The notes: generated by a model from the sequence alone, not told the origin. Numbered from the stretch's first letter, positions 35,336 through 45,374 are shown. The stretch is DNA of 64,000 nucleotides from Syntrophobacteraceae bacterium (GCA_031292215.1 JARLHO010000071.1:21232-85231), one strand, 5' to 3'. Made by a program: numbers and translations.

Positions 35336-37651
35336 CTACCTGCTGAGAAGCCAGGTCTCGGGGTGCTGATAGCCGGGGAGGGACTCCCCGAACTGAGGCC
35401 TTCCGAAAAAGGATACCTGGTTGCCCAAGCTGCCGATTCCCATCAGATCCACCGTGAAAAGAAATCGATTGTCGTTACCCACCCGTTCGTATCCGGCGCC
35501 GATTCCCCAGCACCCCTGCACATACCTGATCCCGTAGCCCTGCGTGAACCACAGACCGGTTTGAAAGGAAAAATCGTGGTAGGTGTTGAGGTAAATGTTG
35601 TCGTAGACTTTAAAGTACGTCGTGAGGGAAATTTCATTTACATTGAGATCGGGAATCTGTTCGTAGTCCACTATTAGAGCGTTTCCCCGGCCGTTATTGT
35701 AGCTGGCGCTAAGATCCTGGGCCTGCACCTGGCTGCCCGACCGGAATTGCCAGTCCAGATCGTAGGAAAGAGTCCACAAATGAATGGGCATGATGTCGAG
35801 CCTTACGCCCAGGGGCGAAAATCCCTCGGGCATGAGAGTGTCCGCATCGAAGAGCGAATCGGGTTGAGCGGGCGGCTCGATATTAAAGAACTGAAAAACG
35901 CGCAGTCGAGCAATTTCGGCGTAGGTTACCGCAGGAGTTCCGGAGTCGCCTGGAGCTATCTGCTTTCCGGTAAGAAAGGTCGTAAAACCGTAGCGAACGC
36001 CGTTTCTGGACTGATCGAGATCCAGTCGGTCGAGTTGCGGGAGTTGGCTGCCAAGGGTCTGAGTCGCATATTCGTAGGAGATTTCGGGTTCGATGGTGTG
36101 CTGAACGGCGGTCAGGCCCCAAAAGTTGACGGGGTAAACCTTATTTAGGCGCGAGCTCATTTCGACATCGACGTCAGGGACTGCGCGTCCCGCATAGTTA
36201 GCCCCCGAATTGGGCTCTTGCCACTGGATCGAGTAGGCATCGCCTCGCAAACCCACCGAAGGTTCGATGTTGAGGTAGTTATTCCAGTGGAGCGGGTAGA
36301 AAAGTTGCGGATAGAGGTCTAGGCGCTGTTCGCCGTCGCCTTGCCGGCTCCAGTAGTTTACCGCCGAACTGTCAACGGAGTAATAGAGGGGCGTGCCGTT
36401 TATCCCCGTGGGAATCACTGTATAGTCAAAAGAGGGCAGTTTCTGGGTCGTTAAGCTTTTTACCGTGGGCTCCAGGTTTTCCCAGTAGCGCGTGTCCATG
36501 CTGAAAACGTCGGATTCGCCTCTTTTTTCCAGATAGAGGTCGGATTCGCGCACCAGCGAGGTTTGGTCGTACAAAAGCCCCCGGTTGAAATAATCGATGA
36601 AATCACGGTTGGTGTTGGCCAAGGCGCTCGATCCGCTTGCAAATTCCTGGAGAAAATTCCGGTCGGAGACGTAGTCCAGGTCGATCTTAGCCTCCCAGCC
36701 CAAGGGCAGATCGATGTTCTGTTTACCTCGCACCCAATACCTGTCTGTGGTCTGATAGGGATAGCCCTGCTCGGACAAAAGGGATTTGCTCGCCTGATCG
36801 TCGAGGTAGTTGAACATCCAGACGCCCTTGCCCAGTTGATTGTTATTTACGCGGTACTCCGCACCTTCCATGACCCCGCGATTTTGCAGGTACTGGGTGT
36901 ATAAGGTGGCGTCCATGTCCTCTCGAATGGCCCAGTAGTAGGGGAGCTCAAAATGAAAACCGTTGAGGGTGGAATCTCCGACAAACGGAAGAAGAAAGCC
37001 GGACTGACGCTCCGTCTCAACGGGCATGACGGCACTGGGCCAATAAGCGATCGGATGATTGCCCGCCCAAAAGGAGGTGTCCGTTGTCCAGGCGGTTCCC
37101 CCGACGGTAATCTCCATCTTTTTAAACTGGACTTTCCACGCGGGGTCGCCCGGATTGCAACTGGTGATAAATCCCTGCCCCAGTACAAACTGGGTGGGGC
37201 CGGTTTTGGATATCGAAGAACCCTGAACGAAGAAATTGTTTTCCGCAAAATACATGACACCGCTATCCATCGTTCCGGTTTCCGTGTCGAGGTTCCAGAC
37301 GATGTGTTCGCCTTTTAGCCAGTTTCTGCCGTACCGGATCGTAACGTTCCCGCGAAGATCGGCTTGGCGCGTCTGATTGTTCATAGTGGCCCGGTCGGCC
37401 TCTATCGTTCTGCTCGGGGCGCTGAGCAGAACGTGTCCCCGGGCTACGTAAAGGTGCTTTTCGGAATTATACTCCAGTTTGTCCGCATGGATTGTCCAGG
37501 GGACCCGTGTCTTGGCAATGACCGAGACTGCGCCAAGCGGCGAGGAAGGTTCGGCGGCGGGGGCGTTTCCGCAGAGTAAGACCAGTAAGGCGATAGCGCA
37601 AAAAACGATGGCCGGCTTCAAAAAAATGCGCTTTCCTAAGACGTTTCTCAC
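35336..37651 (-). CDS. lptD: LPS-assembly protein LptD
   Basis: A 771-residue outer-membrane protein. After the signal peptide the OstA/LptA-like domain (about 45-150) shows WTIHADKLEYNSEKHLYVARGHVLLS and NVTIRYG, followed by the LptD C-terminal barrel (about 290-771) with alternating aromatic strands and a final strand region. LptD with LptE moves lipopolysaccharide to the cell surface. The stop of lptD is 86 bp past the end of the histidine kinase gene on the other strand. Its start overlaps the stop of folC by four bases, so the two genes are co-translated. Confidence 0.93.
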   Translation of the reverse strand: MRNVLGKRIFLKPAIVFCAIALLVLLCGNAPAAEPSSPLGAVSVIAKTRVPWTIHADKLEYNSEKHLYVARGHVLLSAPSRTIEADRATMNNQTRQADLRGNVTIRYGRNWLKGEHIVWNLDTETGTMDSGVMYFAENNFFVQGSSISKTGPTQFVLGQGFITSCNPGDPAWKVQFKKMEITVGGTAWTTDTSFWAGNHPIAYWPSAVMPVETERQSGFLLPFVGDSTLNGFHFELPYYWAIREDMDATLYTQYLQNRGVMEGAEYRVNNNQLGKGVWMFNYLDDQASKSLLSEQGYPYQTTDRYWVRGKQNIDLPLGWEAKIDLDYVSDRNFLQEFASGSSALANTNRDFIDYFNRGLLYDQTSLVRESDLYLEKRGESDVFSMDTRYWENLEPTVKSLTTQKLPSFDYTVIPTGINGTPLYYSVDSSAVNYWSRQGDGEQRLDLYPQLFYPLHWNNYLNIEPSVGLRGDAYSIQWQEPNSGANYAGRAVPDVDVEMSSRLNKVYPVNFWGLTAVQHTIEPEISYEYATQTLGSQLPQLDRLDLDQSRNGVRYGFTTFLTGKQIAPGDSGTPAVTYAEIARLRVFQFFNIEPPAQPDSLFDADTLMPEGFSPLGVRLDIMPIHLWTLSYDLDWQFRSGSQVQAQDLSASYNNGRGNALIVDYEQIPDLNVNEISLTTYFKVYDNIYLNTYHDFSFQTGLWFTQGYGIRYVQGCWGIGAGYERVGNDNRFLFTVDLMGIGSLGNQVSFFGRPQFGESLPGYQHPETWLLSR

Positions 37652-38925
37652 AGGGCAGGCTCTCCGAAAAGCTGTTTAACCTCGCCGGCAAAATATAGCG
37701 AGCCGGTAATGCATATGAGATCGTCGGGGCCGGCCAGGTGTCTTGCCTCCTCAATGGCGGAAGCCGGATCGGCGATGACGTAGCACTTCTGTATATAAGG
37801 CCTGGCCATCTTGCGTATTTCATCGGGACTTGCGGCCCTGGCGTATTCGGGCTTGGTGAAAATGGCTGTCTCCGCCAAGGGGAGCAACCGCCGCAAGATT
37901 CCCGGTATATCCTTATCCGCCATTATGCCGATGACAAGATGGAGGTTTTTGTAGGAGAAAACTCCCTTCAGGGCCTCTCGAAGCGACTCTGCGCCCTGTG
38001 GATTGTGCGCCCCGTCAAGCAGGACCATCGGATTGGTACTCAGCACCTCCAGGCGCGCCGGCCACCGGACCTGCGGCAGAGCCTCGGCGATGAACTGCGG
38101 CTGGAGAGACAGGAGATGTTTTTGTTGGAGCACCTCAAGGCCCGCCAACGCCAGCGCGGCGTTTCCCAACTGGTGGCGCCCCATCAGGTTGAGCCGTAAA
38201 GACGGCAAATCTAGTTCGAGCCCCTTATAGTGAAAGGCGCCATTGGAATTTCGCCTCACCCGAAAATCGGACTTAAAGCGGTAGAGGGGCGCGGATTTAT
38301 TCATGCACACAGTCTTCATTATACCCTGCGCCACGGGCTGCAAAGCTCCGGTTACCAAGGGAACGGACTCCTTTATAATTCCCGCTTTTTCCCTGGCGAT
38401 CGAAGACAGGGTGGCCCCGAGATACTCCTGGTGGTCAAAGCCGACATTGGTAATGAGACATACTTCGGGGGTGATTACGTTTGTCGCATCGAGTCGGCCG
38501 CCCATGCCGGTTTCAACGATCGCCAATTCAACCTGTTCTTCCGCAAAATAGAGAAAGGCCATCGCGGTAACCATTTCGAAAAAAGTCGGAGGCTGGCTTT
38601 CATCCACGATTGCCCGGATTTTTTCGAAAACCCCCAGGATTCTCTCCGCAGAGACTTCTTCATCATTTATGCGGAACCGTTCGGTAAAGCGTACGAGGTG
38701 AGGAGAGGTATACAGGCCGGCCTTTATCCCATGCTTTACAAGAATTCGGGAAAGAATTGCCGCCGTCGATCCCTTGCCGTTTGTCCCCGCGATATGGATG
38801 AAACGCAGTTTTCGGTGCGGGTTGCCAACCCGCGCAAGAAGATTCTCGGTGCAGTTCAAACCGAACTTTATCCCAAACTTCTGAAGTCCATAAAGGTAGT
38901 CGAGAGATTGCTGCAAATCCGACAC
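37648..38925 (-). CDS. folC: Folylpolyglutamate synthase / dihydrofolate synthase
   Basis: A 425-residue Mur-ligase-like enzyme. The P-loop HIAGTNGKGSTAAILSRIL (about 45-63), LYTSPHLVRFTERFRIN, the ETGMGGRLDATNVI segment and LLDGAHNPQGAESL are the FolC landmarks. The enzyme adds glutamate to dihydropteroate and to folates in the cytoplasm. It is the first gene of the folC-lptD transcript. Confidence 0.94.
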   Translation of the reverse strand: MSDLQQSLDYLYGLQKFGIKFGLNCTENLLARVGNPHRKLRFIHIAGTNGKGSTAAILSRILVKHGIKAGLYTSPHLVRFTERFRINDEEVSAERILGVFEKIRAIVDESQPPTFFEMVTAMAFLYFAEEQVELAIVETGMGGRLDATNVITPEVCLITNVGFDHQEYLGATLSSIAREKAGIIKESVPLVTGALQPVAQGIMKTVCMNKSAPLYRFKSDFRVRRNSNGAFHYKGLELDLPSLRLNLMGRHQLGNAALALAGLEVLQQKHLLSLQPQFIAEALPQVRWPARLEVLSTNPMVLLDGAHNPQGAESLREALKGVFSYKNLHLVIGIMADKDIPGILRRLLPLAETAIFTKPEYARAASPDEIRKMARPYIQKCYVIADPASAIEEARHLAGPDDLICITGSLYFAGEVKQLFGEPAL

Positions 38926-39278
38926 TCGCCTCTAACCTCCACTGGAGCGGCCTGCCAGGGGGCAAGACCGCACCCTTCGACTCAAAGAAATATCGAAACG
39001 GAACCAGACCCGGTAAGTAATTATCTAATAGCACACTTCATGACCATTAAAAATGATTGATTCCCGCTGCGAACAATTCTTCGAAAACCGCCCCAAAGCT
39101 CAACCACGCAGAATAGCCAAGCCGAGGTCCAGCGAAATTCTTGACTTTACCGGGTAACCAAACTAAATTTCCCAAGTTAAGCTTGAAAAACTCTGATATC
39201 TTAACCCGGAGCGGGGTCTAAGCTACCGGTGGGACAATTAATTGCACATACAGCTCCATTTGCGGGAAGGATGTAATT
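38926..39278. promoter_or_regulatory. Intergenic region with hflK promoter candidate
   Basis: Between the divergent folC and hflK genes. TTGACT (39141-39146) and TAAATT (39164-39169) are separated by exactly 17 bp and point to hflK, 110 bp downstream. Nothing else was recognised in the gap. Confidence 0.5.
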
Positions 39279-40358
39279 ATGGAATGGGAAAGACCGCCTG
39301 AAAAAAGGGCGCCGGGAGGAAGCGGTCCGCCGCAGGACTTCGAAGAGGTCTTGAGATGGCTTGCGGAGCGCTTCAAAAAGTCGCCAGGCTCCTTTATGGG
39401 CCGTATTTTCGCGATAGTCGGGATCGTCCTTGTTCTTTTCATTGTTTTTAATTCCTACTACACCGTTCAACCCCAGGAAACGGCCGTCATCCAAAGATTT
39501 GGCAAGTTCATCGGAACAGCCGGTTCGGGGCTTCATTTCATGATTCCCTTCGGAGTCGATACGGTCACCAAGGTGGTGACCGGGCAGGTGCTTCAGCGCG
39601 AATACGGATACCGCACGACGCGGCCCGGCGTGCGCTCCGAGTTCCAGGCCAAGGGCTATGAAGCCGAATCACTCATGCTAAGCGGAGATCTGGACGTTGT
39701 GGAAGTCCACTGGACCGTTCAGTACATGATAAGGAACCCCGTAAAATATCTTTTCCACGTCTCCGGGGTGGAAGCAACCCTTGACGATATCTCGCAGGCC
39801 GTGATGCGCCAGATCGTTGGAAATCACTACGCCGACGACATTTTGACCACGGGCCGGGCCGCCCTGGCCAACGAGTGTCAGCAGCAAATCCAAAAGATCA
39901 TGGACACCTACGGGACCGGCCTTCAGATAGTCGCGGTAAAGCTCCAGGATGTAAATCCCCCGGCGCCGGTCCAGCCGGCCTTCAACGAGGTAAACGAAGC
40001 CAAGCAGGACAGGTCGCGCACGATTAACGAGGCCGAGCAGACCTACAACGAGAAGATCCCGGAAGCCTCCGGACAGGCCAAGCAGACCGTTGCCCAGGCG
40101 CAGGCCTACGCCACCGAGCAGGTGAACCGGGCAGAGGGAAAGGCGCAACGCTTCATCGACATTCTCGCCCAATATCAAAAGGCCCCCGACATCACCCGCA
40201 GAAGAATGTATCTGGACTCTTTTGCGGCCATTATGGCGAAGGCCGGCCATATTTACATTGTTGACAGCGCGCAGAAAAATATTTTGCCGCTACTCGATTT
40301 TGGAAAGCTCGGCGGGCAGCACGGGTCTCAAATTCCCGGGGCGTCCGGCCAAAAATAG
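39279..40358 (+). CDS. hflK: Membrane protease modulator HflK
   Basis: A 359-residue membrane protein with a short cytoplasmic N-terminus, one transmembrane segment (IFAIVGIVLVLFIVFNSYY, about 43-61) and a periplasmic band-7/SPFH domain (YTVQPQETAVIQRFGKF ... TAGSGLHFMIPF). The Ala/Gln/Glu-rich C-terminal helix (NEAEQTYNEKIPEASGQAKQ) is typical. In the family HflK and HflC form a complex that regulates the membrane protease FtsH. It opens an operon with hflC, a glycosyltransferase and a response regulator. Confidence 0.93.
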   Translation: MEWERPPEKRAPGGSGPPQDFEEVLRWLAERFKKSPGSFMGRIFAIVGIVLVLFIVFNSYYTVQPQETAVIQRFGKFIGTAGSGLHFMIPFGVDTVTKVVTGQVLQREYGYRTTRPGVRSEFQAKGYEAESLMLSGDLDVVEVHWTVQYMIRNPVKYLFHVSGVEATLDDISQAVMRQIVGNHYADDILTTGRAALANECQQQIQKIMDTYGTGLQIVAVKLQDVNPPAPVQPAFNEVNEAKQDRSRTINEAEQTYNEKIPEASGQAKQTVAQAQAYATEQVNRAEGKAQRFIDILAQYQKAPDITRRRMYLDSFAAIMAKAGHIYIVDSAQKNILPLLDFGKLGGQHGSQIPGASGQK

Positions 40359-40388
40359 GCGCGCAAACACGCGCCAAAGGAATACGGA

Positions 40389-41393
40389 ATGGGAAATACT
40401 TTGATTCCACGTTGGGTAAAGCTGGCCGCTGCGGCGCTGGTCGTTTTGGTGGTTGTTGCCTGGTCCTGTCTGTTCGTGGTTACCGAAACAGAACAGGTGG
40501 TCGTAACCGAGTTTGGCCGCCCCGTCGGAAATCCGATCACCGCGGCCGGACTCCATTTCAAGCTTCCGTTCATTGAGACGGCCAACTATTTCGACAAGCG
40601 CATAATGGCATGGGACGGCCGTCCCGACCAGATCGCGACCAGCGACAAAAAGTATATCTGGGTGGATACGACGGCTCGGTGGCAGATATCGAACCCGCTG
40701 CTCTTTATGGAGCGGGTGGGAAGCTTCCAGACGGCCCAGAGCCGTTTGGACGGAATAATAGACTCGGTTGTCCGCGACAATATCTCGGATAACGACCTGG
40801 TCGAAATTGTTCGCAGCAAGGGATGGGAGAAGGCAAAGGCGCAGTTCCTGCAATCGGGCGTTCCCGGGCCCACGATGGGCTATGAGAAACCCTCCGACAA
40901 CTATCATCTTTTAAAAGGCCGAGAGAAAATCACCCGCGATATGGTGGCCGGAGCATCCAAGCTCATTTCCGAATTCGGCATGAAACTCTTAGACATTCGC
41001 ATAACACGCATCAACTATGTCGAATCGGTGCGCAATTCGGTCTACCAGCGCATGATTTCCGAACGAAAGCGGATCGCCGCCCAGTACCGCTCCGAGGGAC
41101 TGGGGGAAAAGGCAGCGATCCTTGGCCAGATGGAGTTGCAACTGGCAAAGCTTCGGTCCCAGGCGTACAAGAACTCGCAGGAAATACGGGGGAAGGCCGA
41201 CGCCCAGGCGACCAAGATTTTCGCCTACGCCTACAGCCAGGACCCGGAGTTTTTCTCTCTGTACAAGACTCTTAATTTATATGGTGATTTCAATAAGAAC
41301 AGTTCGTTTTTGCTCAGTACGGACTCGGACGTTTTCAAATATCTAAAGGGCGCGGGGAAGCAGCCATCCGCAAAGAACTTGACCACGAGGTAA
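40389..41393 (+). CDS. hflC: Membrane protease modulator HflC
   Basis: A 334-residue partner of HflK with one N-terminal membrane segment (AAAALVVLVVVAWSCLFVV) and the SPFH domain (VTETEQVVVTEFGRPVGNPITAAGLHFKLPF), followed by the helix that includes the typical MISERKRIAAQYRSEGLGEKA. It is 30 bp after hflK and 3 bp before the glycosyltransferase gene. Confidence 0.94.
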   Translation: MGNTLIPRWVKLAAAALVVLVVVAWSCLFVVTETEQVVVTEFGRPVGNPITAAGLHFKLPFIETANYFDKRIMAWDGRPDQIATSDKKYIWVDTTARWQISNPLLFMERVGSFQTAQSRLDGIIDSVVRDNISDNDLVEIVRSKGWEKAKAQFLQSGVPGPTMGYEKPSDNYHLLKGREKITRDMVAGASKLISEFGMKLLDIRITRINYVESVRNSVYQRMISERKRIAAQYRSEGLGEKAAILGQMELQLAKLRSQAYKNSQEIRGKADAQATKIFAYAYSQDPEFFSLYKTLNLYGDFNKNSSFLLSTDSDVFKYLKGAGKQPSAKNLTTR

Positions 41394-41396
41394 GCC

Positions 41397-42629
41397 ATGG
41401 CCTTTTATGAAGAAAATCCGGGGCAAATTGCCCAAGCCGACATTGTAGTGGGCATACCTACGGCAAATGAGGCTGGAAACATTGCTCTGACTGCCGCTCG
41501 GGTGGACGAAGGCCTAAGCGAGTACTTCCCGGACATGCGGCGCGCCATCATAAATTGCGACAATCACTCCTCCGACGGCACGCGGGAAGCTTTCTTCTCG
41601 GCGCCGGGCAAGGCTTCCAAGCTCTATATCTCCACGGAACCGGGGAGCGGCGGGAAAGGAAGAAACGTTCGCAACTTCTTCGAAAAAGCCCGCCGGCTAA
41701 ATCCCAAAGCCATGGTGATAATTGAAGCCGACATCCGGAACATCTCCCCGGTGTGGCTCCGAAACCTTGTGACGCCCGTCCTCAAGGGCGCAGGCTTTGT
41801 TTGCCCGATCTATGAACGCCATAAGTATGAAAGCTTTCTTTCCAACTCGATCATCTACCCGCTATTTCGGTGTCTTTATGGCCGGCGCGTCCGCCAGTGC
41901 AACGCCGGCGACTATGCTTTCGGCCCCAAAATGCTCGACATCTATCTCGACCCGCCCTTTCGAAGCGAGATGGTCGATAATTCCGGCGCCGACATCTGGA
42001 TGGCCGATTTGGCGCTGGCCTCCCGCCTCCCGATTGTTCAGGCAATCATGGGGGCGCCCAAATTGCACCGGGTGCGGGGGCGTTTTGCCGATCTGCCGGT
42101 GCGCTTTGCCGAAGCGGTCGGAACCATTTTCGACCTGGTGCAGGTAAACGACACGTATTGGCAGCAGGTGAAGTGGAGCAAACCAACGGCCTTGTCCGGC
42201 ACCGATCTCCAGGAGGTGGAAACGCCACTTCCGCCCGCAGACGTCAGTCCGGAACGGTTGCATGAAAAGTTCATTGAAGATTTCGATAAATACTACAGGC
42301 TATGGGAGCACGTCTATGGCCCCATCGTGGCGCGCAAACTCCAGGAAATACGCTCTATCGGGCTTCAGCATTTTTCCTTTCCGACACAGACCTGGATGAC
42401 TATTCTTTTCGACACGATGGTCGCCTACCGCGGGATGTCGATTTCCGAGAGAAAGGAGCTGGTAGATGGTCTACTTCCTCTTTATGTCGGCAAAGTCCTT
42501 TCCTACGTTAAGAAGGCGTGGAGAATGTCGCTTCAGCAGGCGGAAGAATACATTGAAAATGAGTGCATGACGTTTGAGGAAAATAAACCTTACATTATAA
42601 AATCGTGGACCAAGGGAGAAAAGGGCTAA
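41397..42629 (+). CDS. GT-A type glycosyltransferase-like protein in the hflKC operon
   Basis: A 410-residue cytoplasmic protein. Its N-terminal half has the GT-A glycosyltransferase pattern: DIVVGIPTANEAGNI, IINCDNHSSDGTREA, STEPGSGGKGRNVR and the DxD-like IEADIRNISP. The second half is helical. The set resembles enzymes making mannosylglycerate or glucosylglycerate-type solutes (GT78/GT81-like), but I cannot assign donor or acceptor. It begins 3 bp after hflC and ends 3 bp before the response regulator, so it is part of the same transcript. Confidence 0.75.
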   Translation: MAFYEENPGQIAQADIVVGIPTANEAGNIALTAARVDEGLSEYFPDMRRAIINCDNHSSDGTREAFFSAPGKASKLYISTEPGSGGKGRNVRNFFEKARRLNPKAMVIIEADIRNISPVWLRNLVTPVLKGAGFVCPIYERHKYESFLSNSIIYPLFRCLYGRRVRQCNAGDYAFGPKMLDIYLDPPFRSEMVDNSGADIWMADLALASRLPIVQAIMGAPKLHRVRGRFADLPVRFAEAVGTIFDLVQVNDTYWQQVKWSKPTALSGTDLQEVETPLPPADVSPERLHEKFIEDFDKYYRLWEHVYGPIVARKLQEIRSIGLQHFSFPTQTWMTILFDTMVAYRGMSISERKELVDGLLPLYVGKVLSYVKKAWRMSLQQAEEYIENECMTFEENKPYIIKSWTKGEKG

Positions 42630-42632
42630 ACG

Positions 42633-42998
42633 ATGTCGAAGATCCTTGTTGTTGATGATGAGGAACATATCAGGCTCCTGTATTCGGAAGAGCTCAAGGA
42701 AGCCGGCTATGAGGTCATAACGGCTGAAAGCGGCTACAAGCTTCTTGAGAAAATAGAAGAAGAAAAACCGGATCTGGTGGTTTTGGACATAAAAATGGTT
42801 GATTATAACGGTCTGGATATCCTGCAGGACATCCGAAATCAATTCTATGACCTGCCGGTCATACTATCGACCGCCTATGATACCTTCAAGGAAGACATGA
42901 AGTCGATCGCCGCCGATTTTTACGTCGTTAAAAGCTTCGACTTGACCGAGCTGAAGAAAAAAATCGCCATGGCTCTCGAGACCAGGCTGCCGGATTGA
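42633..42998 (+). CDS. Single-domain response regulator (CheY-like)
   Basis: A 121-residue stand-alone receiver domain: KILVVDDEEHIR (acidic pocket), VVLDIKMVDYNGL with the phosphoacceptor Asp, ILSTAYDTF (switch Thr/Ser), and DFYVVKSFDLTEL with the conserved Lys. There is no output domain, so it probably acts by binding a partner. It is the last gene of the hflK-hflC-glycosyltransferase transcript; no cognate kinase lies beside it, but the orphan PAS kinase at 34-35 kb is a candidate partner. Confidence 0.93.
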   Translation: MSKILVVDDEEHIRLLYSEELKEAGYEVITAESGYKLLEKIEEEKPDLVVLDIKMVDYNGLDILQDIRNQFYDLPVILSTAYDTFKEDMKSIAADFYVVKSFDLTELKKKIAMALETRLPD

Positions 42999-43169
42999 TC
43001 GTCCGGAAATAGTGGGGCCGGGGGAGCAATAAGCCTTGCTGCGCCATGGCAGGTCTTTGGCGGGGGATGCCGCATGTCTTTTGATCTGCGGCCCTTTACC
43101 CCGTATTGAGTCATAAATCTAAACGCCGCCCGGAAAGCCCGCGCGGCGCCGGAAGGACCTCTACAGACA

Positions 43170-44843
43170 ATGGCCACCGTTCGAAACCGTCTTAAGTCGA
43201 TGCTCGCCCGCTCCGCGCAGTCTATCGCCGGGTATCGGGACCTGGAGACGGAGGTAACCATAGAACTCGACATACCGAGGAATGCCGGCCACGGAGATTA
43301 TGCTTCCAATTTCGCCCTGGCTGTTTCCAAACGGTTGAAGCGAAATCCCCGGGAAATCGCCTCGGAAATTGTCGCTGGTCTCGGTGATTCCGAGGGGCTG
43401 CTCGAAAAGGTCGAAATAGCGGGGCCCGGTTTTATCAACCTGTTCGTTTGCCCCTCGGCCTGGCAGGAAATCATTCGTGAGATCCTGGTCGATCCGCGTG
43501 AGTATGGCAGGCTAAAAGGCGCCGAGCACCCGATGGTGCAGGTCGAGTTTGTGAGCGCCAACCCCACCGGTCCGCTCCACATCGGCCACGGCCGGGGCGC
43601 CGCCATAGGAGATGTGCTGGCCAACCTCATGGAGGCCCGCGGCTGTACTGTCCAGCGCGAGTACTACATAAACGATGCCGGCAACCAGATGGATACCCTG
43701 GGGCGAAGCCTCTATTATCGCTACATGCAGGAAATTGGCGAAAATATCGAATTTCCCGATAACCACTATCGCGGCGACTACCTGCGGGAGCTTGCACGGG
43801 AGTTCATCGCAGACCGGGGCGAGAGTTTTCGCGCCTCCCCCCTTACAGAGTGTCTTCCGGTTTTTACCGAATACGCCGGCAGGCGCATCTTCGAAGGAAT
43901 CAAAGAGGATCTCGACGTTTTCGGCGTCCGGTTCGACACCTGGTTTAGCGAGCGGGAATTACACGACCGGGGGTTGGTGGCCCAAACGATCGAATACCTG
44001 CGAGACCGCGGATTTATCTACGAACATGAGGGGGCGCTCTGGTTTCGGAGCACCACTTTCGGGGATGAGAAAGACCGCGTCGTGGTTCGGGCAAATGGCG
44101 TCACCACCTATTTTGCCGCCGACCTGGCATACCACCGCAATAAATTCGAGCGCGGTCTCCAATCGGTTATAGACATCTGGGGCGCCGATCACCATGGGTA
44201 CGTGAACAGAATGGTTGCAGGCGTCGAGGCGATGGGAGAAAGCCGGGATGCGGTGCGGATCGTTTTGGTGCAACTGGTGAACCTTTTGCGGGGCGGCCAG
44301 CCTGTTGCCATGAGCACTCGCGGAGGAGAGTTTGTGACCCTTCGCGAGGTCGTAGACGAGGTGGGAAAGGACGCAACACGCTTCATTTTCCTTACGCGCC
44401 GCACCGACAGCCCCCTTGATTTCGACCTCGAAGTGGCCAAGGCCCGCAGTAACGACAATCCGGTCTTCTATGTTCAGTACGCCCATGCGCGCCTTTGCAG
44501 CATCTTTGAAGTCGCGCGCGAGCGGGGACTCGAATTCGACTGGCGCGCCACAACCCCCGAAACGCTCGGTCTTTTGCAGGTTCGGCAGGAATTTGAACTA
44601 ATGAAGCTCCTCGGGCAATATCCCGAGGTGGTCGGCGAGTGCGTGAGGTCGCTTGAACCTCACTATATTCCGTACTATCTGCACCAACTGGTTTCGCTTT
44701 TCCACGGGTACTACCATGACAACCGCATCCTCGGCGAGGACGCAGAACTTACCAAAGCACGCCTTTGCCTTGCCCTTGCGATAAAAGAAGTCATAGCAAA
44801 CGCACTGTCGCTCCTGGGGGTTACAGCGCCTGAAAAAATGTAG
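43170..44843 (+). CDS. argS: Arginyl-tRNA synthetase
   Basis: A 557-residue class I synthetase of normal size. The N-terminal ArgRS add-on domain (about 1-90) precedes ANPTGPLHIGHGRGAAIGD with the HIGH motif, and the anticodon-binding helical domain (about 440-557) ends LALAIKEVIANALSLLGVTAPEKM, the typical ArgRS C-terminus (..P.rM). It charges tRNA-Arg. The downstream SPOR-domain gene follows after a 530-bp repeat-rich gap. Confidence 0.96.
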   Translation: MATVRNRLKSMLARSAQSIAGYRDLETEVTIELDIPRNAGHGDYASNFALAVSKRLKRNPREIASEIVAGLGDSEGLLEKVEIAGPGFINLFVCPSAWQEIIREILVDPREYGRLKGAEHPMVQVEFVSANPTGPLHIGHGRGAAIGDVLANLMEARGCTVQREYYINDAGNQMDTLGRSLYYRYMQEIGENIEFPDNHYRGDYLRELAREFIADRGESFRASPLTECLPVFTEYAGRRIFEGIKEDLDVFGVRFDTWFSERELHDRGLVAQTIEYLRDRGFIYEHEGALWFRSTTFGDEKDRVVVRANGVTTYFAADLAYHRNKFERGLQSVIDIWGADHHGYVNRMVAGVEAMGESRDAVRIVLVQLVNLLRGGQPVAMSTRGGEFVTLREVVDEVGKDATRFIFLTRRTDSPLDFDLEVAKARSNDNPVFYVQYAHARLCSIFEVARERGLEFDWRATTPETLGLLQVRQEFELMKLLGQYPEVVGECVRSLEPHYIPYYLHQLVSLFHGYYHDNRILGEDAELTKARLCLALAIKEVIANALSLLGVTAPEKM

Positions 44844-45374
44844 CCGGATTTTCGAAGGGACGGCCGGAACCGCGCCCGGAAGGCCTCGGGCATAAAAACA
44901 GGCGGTCCCACCGCCTCGTAGAGCTGACAATTTCCCGCACATGTGCGCCACTTATCTCCCCTTTTGCAATGACCCGCATGGACGGCTTGGCTCGATCGCC
45001 CCCCTTTTTTGCAAAGGGGGGTCGGGGGGATTTACTCTCCCGAGGGTCCGGGGGCAAGGATCCGGTCAAAAGCGAGGGTCGATTTAGACGCCCCTGGCCC
45101 GGGGGGATTTTTTTAAATGCTTCGTAGCCTCAAACCATTCGCGAGAGAATTGCGCTTCTACTGTCTGAGCGTGAAGTTGGTTGTAGCGTTAACGGCGGGC
45201 AATAGATGAGATCGGAGACAAGGTCCTTGCAAATTCAGGGTTATCGGTACTCGTGTTTTCCGACCTCGATATTCTTAAGAATATGGACGGAAGTTTATTC
45301 GCCTAGTCTCCGCTAAGGGGTAAGTGGGCGTACGTGTGGGTAATTTGTAAGCTCGTAAAGAGGGGACGGGACAA
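44844..45374. repeat. Repeat-filled intergenic region, copies C and C2
   Basis: Copy C (44921-45165, minus orientation) carries GAGCTGACAATTTCCCGCAC, CTTGGCTCGATCGCCCCCC, a GCAAAGGGGGG arm, and the tail CCTCAAACCATTCGCGAGAG at 45127-45146. Copy C2 (45306-45350, plus orientation) carries only TCTCCGCTAAGGGGTAAGTG and the following GTGTGGGTAATTTG. The C and C2 blocks are the two halves of the family seen complete at 9728 and 30935. No gene was found in the gap. Confidence 0.75.
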
